Assembly (NCBI GenBank): GCA_024699855.1
Contig: JAMPIQ010000002.1
Location: 14,198,001-14,262,000, forward strand
Origin: Aphelenchoides besseyi
Taxonomy: Eukaryota; Nematoda; Chromadorea; Rhabditida; Aphelenchoididae
Length of the DNA: 64,000 nucleotides
Direction of reading: 5' to 3'
The stretch's first letter is position 1. Every line of letters starts with the position of its first letter. The translations under genes were made by a program, and so were the position numbers. Shown here piece after piece: positions 56,666 to 64,000 of this stretch. The notes below the pieces were generated by a model that was given only the letters and a program-made list of their open reading frames with translations, was not told the DNA's origin and made no database searches.

Positions 56666-58961
56666 TCAATCAAATTTCTGCCAATTTTGGAAACTCGGCG
56701 ACGAAGTTGACTGATGAGTGATTCCGTTTGGTTTTGACAACGCGAAAAGATTCGCACTGGACGGTGTTGCACTCGTTGACGGTTGGGTTGACGGGAATCC
56801 CGAATTGGATTTGAGAAAATCGTCGAAATTAAGCTCTTTGGTGGGCGTGGGATCCGAGAAGTCGATCAGGTCGAGTTCATCTTCGATTTCAGCATCAGCT
56901 GAACGCGGCGAACTTTCCTCTTCCTCTTCTTGCCATTCGTTCGACATTCCAACACCGAATTGGCTTGTGTCCACGGACATTGGATCAATGTGCTGGACTT
57001 TCTTTTTCCTTCTGTTCTTCGGAGTCAAACGAAACTTTTCTTTTAACTAAAAGCGATCATGTAAACTTTCTATATTGAAGAATTCAACTAACCGACATCC
57101 CTTGCATTCGCTCTTTCAACGATCCAATAACTTCCGTTGCATTGTCCTTCATCTAAACGACCAATTAGCAACCAACAGATAAGAGATTGAATAAGCAAAC
57201 AACGTGCACTTACATTGCTTACAGCATTTTGAAATGCTTCAGGCGTATTGGTTTGCAAAAACTGGAAAAAAGCATAAAGTAAAAACATAAAGACAGAGAA
57301 AGTGGCAGAAATATAAGCAAACATGGACATGAGTGTAAAGTCCAGTTCCACTTACTCGTGTATACTGATTTCGCTCGACATTTGTGATCTCCCGTTCAAA
57401 TTCTTCGTCCATGATCCGATGAACATTCGTCGGGTTTAAGCGATCAGTCACGAACTAAAACACAATCAACATCAAAAACTAAGTGTTTTCCTGAAATATA
57501 CCCCATTAAAATAGGAAACTCCATTTTCAATTAGAACTGAACGTAGAAATGGCTGCAAAGAAGTTCTACTTTTCTCGACAAAACGTTCGAGATTATACAC
57601 AAGCTCTAAAAATTAGGTTCATTTCTTTTGTTGAGTTTCTGCATACCGTGCGTTTCTGTATTCTCGATGTATCCGGACTTGTAGCGACCAAAAAGCATCG
57701 CAAAAGCGCGTAGAAATGTTCGTGGAAAGTTGTCGGAGTGAAATGAATTCGAACGGACCTTCAGATTCTGTTTCAAGTAATCGTACACTTCTCGGGGCAA
57801 CCGTTCGTGTTGAGCCGATTCGTAGACTTTGGTATCCAAATCGAACAGTACGTATTCACTCCAATTCTGTCGATCGGTTGCTGACTCAAAAATCTTCTTC
57901 GGAATTCCGATGATGTAAGGCATCGGCATGGTGAGATACTCGAGCATTTGAGTGGTAAACAGTGGAATAAAGACATATTGCCTGAAAGTAAAGAATACAA
58001 TTAAATCTAAATCGTAGAACATACCAATGAAATGGATAAAGTATCTTCAGTAGTGCGAAACAACAAGCAGTCAATTGACCAAATTTTGATCCAGTAATGA
58101 GTATGCGACGTTCGAATAGAAGGGCCGTAAAGAGGGCAATCATTTGATCGTCTTCAACCAAATTGAAGAACTCCATTAAAATCTTGTCGTTGTTCAACAT
58201 CGACAACACACGTTCACTTGGAATTTGTCCCGAGAATCGCTGGAATAATTGGTAAGTATAACTTCTGTGATAAAAGCTTACCAAATTCTTCGGTACTTGA
58301 CTTAGAACAAGTTTCTCTCCGGGTTCCGGAACTTCTAGATGATACCCATTTGATAGAATCGCTTCCACATTCTCCTGCAAACATTGCACATAGACTGATT
58401 ATAAACTCTCTCTCACCTGACCATTCCTCATAGCTCGAGCCATTCCGAGATGATTCAAAAGGCTGTAAAACAACGAGTGATAACAGTAACCACTGAAACA
58501 ACTCTTGATGATCCTCTGCAAGCTTTCAATTGCTTACGATAAGATGCACGCACAGATTCCGGATGACGGAGAGAATCGACAATACGCATAAGTAAAATTT
58601 CCCGTGCCTTCAGTTATCACAAACGTAAATTGTTGTACTGCAGCGCTGTCCAATCTAAAAGTAAGCTCAAACAAAAATGAAAAGAACAAAACTACCCGTC
58701 GTTTGTTGCATCAATTTTTCCACAAGGAAAAGCAAATTGAGGAATCAGCGAGAGAATCGATTGATTGCCGAAATCTGGGGGATAACTGTAAATGATTGGA
58801 AGATTGGCACCACGCCCGTCAACTTCGCAGTAAACGTCGAACAACGTCACGACGTCCTTCCTAAACAAAATTTCTGTGTACAAACGTTGTTTTTCACCTA
58901 CCGATGTCGATTGTAACGTGTTTCCGGCTCTTCTGGATGCTGTACGGCGCGTAGTATCCAT
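56666..58961 (-). CDS. DENND1/connecdenn (RME-4-like) Rab35 exchange factor
   Basis: The start at 58961 leads into the uDENN region (FDVYCEVDGRGANLP, YSYPPDFGNQSIL). The core DENN then follows with LVEDDQMIALFTALLFERRI, GSKFGQLTACCFALLKILYP, TMPMPYIIGIPKKIFES and the dDENN segment FPRTFLRAFAMLFGRYKSGY. These match DENND1 proteins, which activate Rab35 on clathrin-coated vesicles. The C-terminal exon is acidic and disordered, with LIDFSDPTP and LNFDDFL, which resemble clathrin-box and AP-2 ear-binding motifs. It ends NWQKFD at 56666. Introns at several points (for example near 58265, 58000, 57350 and 57050) are short. A long hydrophobic reverse frame at 57250-57350 is intronic. Confidence 0.88.
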
Positions 58962-59727
58962 TTCTGATCACCGAACATTCCTGTATTAACCCTGAAAAGT
59001 GAGTTGAACAAACTTGTTGGCTTTAACTAAATGCCATTCGCTTACATTAACATCTCGAAATGTTACTAGTAATAAAAATCATAACAAGAAGTCACAAAAG
59101 ACCGCAACCAGTCAATTCACATGTTTTGTACGTGCAAATTTACCCGCAAAAAGACTTATGATCGCGAGAGCAAAACAGCCGAGTCATCAGGACGATGGTC
59201 CAAAGCTCTTGACTTATGACACATCGGAGAATAGCCGAATGTAAACTAAGCGACCGATTCGAACTCGTTTAATATTCTCTTGAACGAATTGCAATCAAAG
59301 AAGGAAGACGAGATAAAATTGTTGAATGAAGAAAAATTGTTGGAAAATCAGAACCACCTTTCGAGAACCTTTCAAATGATCAGTCAACAGAAAAAAGACA
59401 AATTTAGTGGAAAAAAAGTCTTCCAAATGGTTTATCGATAAATACCGTTATTCGGGGATTCTCTTCATCCGCGCCAACAATCTCGTTTCGTTTGATAAAC
59501 ACGCACGTCGAGGGAAATCGATAGGTCGGCCACTCGTTTAGCACTTCGCTCATTCACGTCTTCGCAATGTTGTTGCCGTTTCGAAGATTTGTTGTTCGGT
59601 CTTTCGTTGCGTCAAATTCAATTTGTACATTGCTGGATTCTAGCTCCCGTATGCAGAGTCAAAGACGAGGACCAGTGGTTTAGAAGTTAGTGCCGTTTAT
59701 TCTAATTCTCTTGCTGCAAACACAAGA
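58962..59727. other. Intergenic, divergent promoter region
   Basis: It separates the DENN gene (-) from the coiled-coil gene (+). The frame at 59014-59244 has no homology or splice continuity. Both promoters should lie here, but no motif is certain. Confidence 0.4.
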
Positions 59728-60464
59728 ATGTCCGACGGAATGTGGAATGATTTGACCGAAAATTTGCTATGCGATATGCGGACCCACGTACGAAATCTAC
59801 AGGAACGGGTTGTTGAAGCGGGTGAAGTGCTGGAACAAAGTCAAGGAGTGAACGAGAAGATTGCCGTGATGCGAGAGGTAAGCTCCGATTCTCGGACGAA
59901 TAGAAACCCAATCATTCGATTTCAGTACAAAGACGAAGCGAGCACAGTGAACTCGTGTTTTCGTGGAAAAGATCGACCGGGACTCGTACGAAGTTTGCAG
60001 CACGAAAACCGTCAGATTCTCGCACTTCAAGAAGAAAATCGACAAATGAAATTGGCGTTGGAAGACGTTCAACGAGGTATGTCGTTGATCATGGAGAAAC
60101 ATCGAAAAGCAGTACGCAACTTCGAGCGTAGTAACGCACTTTTCGAATTGGTTCAGAAACGATACGATATGGTATGTTGTAATGGGAATACAAGTGTTTA
60201 AGTGTTTGCTTAGTCTCAAAAGAACAACGTCTACGAAAAGCGATTCTACGAACTGGTCGATTTTGTTGACGGGATTCTGAAGAAAATGGCCGAACAACAC
60301 GCTCAAGAAGTGGAGGTTTGTGAACTAATTCGTCTATTCAAATCATGTGTTTTGATTAGCAATACTCATCGGTTTGTGCTGAAAATGCGTATCTTCGTCA
60401 AGCGCTGATTGCTAAAGGTATCGACGTATCATCGTCCAATTTGGATCATGTCCCAATCACATGA
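59728..60464 (+). CDS. SIKE/FGFR1OP2-family coiled-coil protein (STRIPAK component)
   Basis: Four exons (59728-59877, 59926-60170, 60213-60315, 60360-60464) are joined by 42-48 bp introns. The protein is almost entirely coiled coil. The diagnostic run LQHENRQILALQEENRQMKL followed by ALEDVQRGMSLIMEKHRKAV aligns well with IQQENRQIRELQQENKEL and LIMSKYREQM of human FGFR1OP2/SIKE1. That family binds striatin in STRIPAK phosphatase-kinase complexes. A conserved C-terminal helix includes AENAYLRQALIAKGIDVSS. The length, about 200 residues, fits. An AATAAA lies about 20 bases past the stop. Confidence 0.85.
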
Positions 60465-62702
60465 CTTCTCGTGTATCTAAATGAACAATAAACTATTATC
60501 GTACTTTGTTTACGTCAATTTTTGGCTAAATTCGGTTATTTCATTCGAGTCACTAAACGACGAAATCGAAAGTAACTTTTGTAGTCGAATAATGGACTCA
60601 ACTTGATCATAAATGCATGAATTGGCAGAAGCGTCGAAGAGACAGAAAAGAAAACTTGATTACGTTTGCTAATCTTTTTGTTTTGCTCGTAGCACTCATA
60701 GAGTGATGTGCTTGTACGATTATTGGAAGAATATCTTCGAATTTGAGTCACGAATTCTGTAGCGTTGAAATTGCCTTCAGTTCTTCCGCATCTACTGCTT
60801 TGTGTTCGGAAGTCGAACACGTCGTAGGAATTCGAACGTTGTGGAAACGAAAGTCGCGCTTGACTGAATACGGTAAGAAATTGGTCCATTCATTTGAATA
60901 CGAACCTTTTGTTTGATGGCACAATACAAATGACGCAACAAAAGACTTCGAGAGATGTTGAATCGTCAATGTTTCACGATGTGTTTCTTTGAACTTTGAC
61001 TGAAAACCGTTCATACGACCATTGAAAGGCTTTAATCATGACATTGCTGTACGTTCCATACGTTGTTAATGCAAAACTTATTTCACATTCATCGCAAATA
61101 TCGGAACCTGATCTTCTTGGAATCTTCGGAATTAAAAATGCATGAAAACTGATCTTCATTGCTGAGTCCTAAGAAAGACCGACTTTTCTGTCGTCTAAGT
61201 TTCTCTTATCGTAAAGCGTAGATTAAGAGGGTTTTCGTATTCGAAATGTTTAAACAATGACGAAAAGACCTACGGTTCAGACGAATCGAATCCTTGGACC
61301 ATTCAGTCACGATATTCATTACCATTTTGCGTGTCAAGTAGGAAGTTCAGACAGAGATGTTCTCGTAATCAACAACAACTTTACTCGTACGTAGTTTTGT
61401 GTATGTAAACAAAGATGTTTTCATGATCGACGAAATTTATCTAAGAACCGGAACAACGTCATTTTGTGCGGGGGAGAATCAGATTTGCTTTGAAGATTAT
61501 ATTTGGATGATTTTCTGGTCGTCTTTCGCATCTTACAGCAACCCTACGAAGTAAGCGTCTCGTATGAAGGCGGAGCCTAAAGGTAGGCGGCCATTGCTGT
61601 CCACGTATTCTGTGGCGAGTTTGTGCTTTCGGTTACTGTTGGTTTGTTGGTTAGGGTTGTCCATCGACCAATTTAACCGTCTTATTTTGTACTTATACGA
61701 AGACGTACGTGAATATCCATCTCATTCTTCTTAGTTTCGATACAAATGAAATTTGTCGGTTAATACCTTCGTAATAACTGTGGTCGATGGTTACCACAAC
61801 GTTTCGTAATAAACGTTTCTTGGCACTCGACTATCAATTTAGCCACAGTAGTGCATCAATTCTTTAAGATAATCCGAATCTTTCCAGTTCACATCCGCGT
61901 CTTTTGGCTTGAGATTGAAAGCTACTTTTGCAACGAGTCGCATCTATAGTTAAATTCAATTGTCTTAGTTCGCATCGTCTGTTCTCGTATTAGGACAACT
62001 ATTGAGAAAAATCACGTTTCTTGCAAGAGTTAATGTCGCGTGACAAATCGAAGAACAACCGCTTAGTGTTATTGTTTGGCTTCCAACAAAGTGACGACAT
62101 GGCAAATTTTGTAGGAAGATGTCGAAAAGTTTGATTGATAAACTCTTCCCGGTTCTGTCCTCAGTTTTCCGTCCTCTTCGAATTAGCATTTCATAACGTT
62201 GGGCGACTGTTTAATCAACTTCGAGTAACATGAGTGAAATTGAATTAAGAGCCACAAACAATAAAGAGCACGATTTCGGTGGTGTCACTTTAATTTGATT
62301 TCGAGTCCAATTCAAATTCGTACTATTGGATTGAAGTTAATCGAGTTTCTCGTATTGTCAAACTTAACCCCCGATGTTCAGTCCACAACACCGTGAACGT
62401 TCGCGACGACGTGGCGGAAATATAATCGGTGGGGCTTCCGGTTTTCGATGAAAAGGAAGTGCAGACGTTCTGGAAGAACGATAAGTTCAAGAAATATTCT
62501 TCGAATCCATAGTTCTCATAGACCAGATGTTTGATCGTAGGTCTTCTTTCGACTGGTTGAATTTCATAGCTTTTTCTCGAATGCCGTCAACTAACAATAT
62601 GATATCATGTGTTCGTGTGTTCCGTGATAAGTCCAAGATACAATCCACTTATTATTGTATTTAGAACTTCAAATTTCGATTACTGTTGTTTCTATTGCCA
62701 AT
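60465..62702. other. Long gap with no firmly supported gene
   Basis: About 2.2 kb. A reverse frame with ATG at 60889 encodes 117 residues (starts MDQFLTVFSQARLSFPQRSN) that are basic and without recognised homology. A further reverse frame at 60748-61014 overlaps it. I would not call either a gene. The remainder to the neuropeptide gene shows no exon structure I can defend. Confidence 0.35.
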
Positions 62703-63069
62703 ATGTCGAGCAGCATAAAATTCGCAATCTTCAGTGTTCTCATTTTTGGAGTGCTCATGGAACTCGTTGTTTCTCGAAGTATCTATTCCGCTGATGGTAT
62801 GATTCTTTCCACCAGACAATCTATTTCATTAAACCTTTTTAGACAACGAGAACGGTGCTGTTCTTGGTGAACCTTTGTCCTTTCCGATGATTTACGGAAA
62901 CGAAATGAACAACAATTTGGAACGTCGATTTGCTGCAATGAACGAAGAGCCATCGATTTTCACTCAGAAAAGGGCAATGATGAGATTGGGAAAACGAGCT
63001 ATGTTGAGGCTTGGCAAAAAGCGTAGTGTCGGTCTAATGGACAAAAGAGCTCGATTAAGACTTGGTTGA
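62703..63069 (+). CDS. Myomodulin-like RLamide neuropeptide precursor
   Basis: Two exons (62703-62796 and 62843-63069) give a 106-residue precursor. It starts with a signal peptide (KFAIFSVLIFGVLMELVVSR) and has an acidic spacer. Dibasic-flanked peptides follow: AMMRLG-KR, AMLRLG-KKR, SVGLMD-KR and a final ARLRLG before the stop. The glycines donate C-terminal amides, so the products would be AMMRLamide, AMLRLamide and ARLRLamide. The MLRLamide ending is that of molluscan and annelid myomodulins. The last peptide ends on the glycine itself with no basic site after it. An AATAAA lies near 63397. It would act as a secreted neuromodulator through a GPCR. Confidence 0.85.
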
Positions 63070-64000
63070 TTTTCATTATTGCTTCCACTGGCATCTTAGT
63101 TACGTTCCTATTTCACTCAACCGACAAACGGTTGAAAAAACAACAACCATATTGCTTTTTATGCATATATCCATCTTACTATCGGTCACAATTCCCAGCG
63201 CCCAAATTAGTTTGTTCGAGGTTGCTCTTGAGTTCGACCACCAAACGATAACCGTCATTCCCGTTTGTACTTATATGTTTGCATCTTTTTTGTTTAACCA
63301 CTTCAAAACCCCAAAGTATTTGTATATCAAACTCATTATCAAACCATTACAAAATGAACTCGTTTTCTAATTGTCAAACTCATGTGACGGCCGCTGTTAA
63401 TAAATGGACTGATAGCTGTTAATTAGTGTTACAGTAAGATCAACTAATCGTTCTCGCAAACTTGAAAAACAAACGTTGCAGAATGCTCATGGTCTCAAGA
63501 CCGTGTGAATCTAAATGGAGTGGGACCTTAAAATTAACTTTCGTGTTAATGGATTAACCCGCATACTTTAGACCTCAACTGTAATCCTTCCGTCGTGGGT
63601 CAAGAATGTTAGATTCGAAGTAGCAAGCAACTGACATAATCTCATTGACAGCATGCAAACACTTAATTCCTGCCGGTTATTTTAAGAAAACATCAAAAAT
63701 GTTTCAGCTTGCAATCTTAATTCCCATCTTAACCTATTAATACAACGACTACGGTAACTGTTTGTTGCAAGGTCTGATTGCTGAGAGCGCCAAAATTAGC
63801 GTTTTTAATAAGATGCGGAGCGATGGTTGTCGTGGAAAATCGTTAAGTGGCATCATCATCAGCCGCAAAACAGTCACATTGAGAATTTTTTTGGCGCCAT
63901 GCGATTTCGCCGTTTGACCTCCGGGCGATTGAATTCGGCGATGCCGTCGATTTTCCCGTTTTCATCTTCTGGAAGTGCTCGTTGATTTACGACAGGGAGC
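63070..64000. other. No gene recognised to the end of the window
   Basis: The first 350 bases are the 3' UTR of the neuropeptide gene. The last 150 bases are more GC-rich and may lie at the edge of a gene outside the window, but no frame can be assigned. Confidence 0.4.

Noticed and set aside
57250..57351. Membrane protein with a long hydrophobic reverse frame
   Set aside because: It lies in an intron of the DENND1 gene between well-phased exons.
60536..61014. Reverse 117-residue frame
   Set aside because: It has no homology, no clear exon neighbours and overlaps another frame of equal quality.
61861..62600. tRNA genes hinted at by ttcgaatcc-type motifs
   Set aside because: No partner A-box or cloverleaf could be folded around these motifs.
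1..64000. CRISPR arrays, prokaryotic operons or replication origins
   Set aside because: No regularly spaced direct repeats were seen, and spliced genes show that this is eukaryotic DNA.

Overview
This window is animal DNA, most likely from a nematode. The evidence is a 5S rRNA gene very close to the Caenorhabditis type, a str/srd-like seven-helix chemoreceptor, a long-coil-1B cytoplasmic intermediate filament gene, and many short GT-AG introns of about 35-50 bases. Genes lie on both strands and are dense. The 100 Ns at 39093-39192 show that this is a scaffold join of two contigs.

Layout. Positions 1-21.8 kb are single copy: an HMG-box/coiled-coil gene (-), a propeller-like gene (-), a REEP5/6-type ER-shaping protein (-), a degenerate DEAD-box helicase (-), an AKTIP/FTS UBC-variant gene (+), and a cytoplasmic intermediate filament gene (-). 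Upstream exons at 13.7-20.4 kb join the filament gene in phase and would add a disordered head of about 950 residues. Positions 21.8-56.06 kb hold a 16.9 kb unit present twice in opposite orientation. The unit carries a 5S rRNA gene, a 489 bp TIR element, an FBXO42-like F-box/kelch gene interrupted by a LINE, ALG10, a PPM1D/WIP1-like phosphatase, a chemoreceptor and several unrecognised genes. Positions 56.1-64 kb are single copy: DENND1/connecdenn (-), a SIKE/FGFR1OP2-like coiled-coil protein (+) and a myomodulin-like neuropeptide precursor (+).

The two copies are not a simple palindrome. Call the left copy A (21829-26292) then B (26293-39092). The right copy reads A-reverse (39193-43500), about 130 bp of spacer, then B-reverse (43630-56061). 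The right copy is therefore a circular permutation of the left, opened at the exon 1 splice donor of the FBXO42-like gene and closed at the 3' end of the 5S gene. This fits re-insertion of an excised circle, a tandem or palindromic amplification, or an assembly-graph cycle broken at the gap.

Most of the unit is nearly identical between copies, but two blocks differ strongly: the PPM1D-like gene and an unrecognised gene at 36.4-38.3 / 44.1-46.0 kb. The right copy is decaying. Its phosphatase has lost metal-ligand motifs, its chemoreceptor has a 68 bp micro-inversion and a 2 bp deletion, and its FBXO42-like gene has a deletion and is separated from exon 1. The left copy is also not clean: ALG10 has a 1-base insertion, and the LINE sits in the F-box exon. 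Several otherwise convincing genes across the window carry single-base frameshifts, so some breaks may be consensus errors. Exon boundaries were read by eye from splice signals and phase, without alignment or transcripts.
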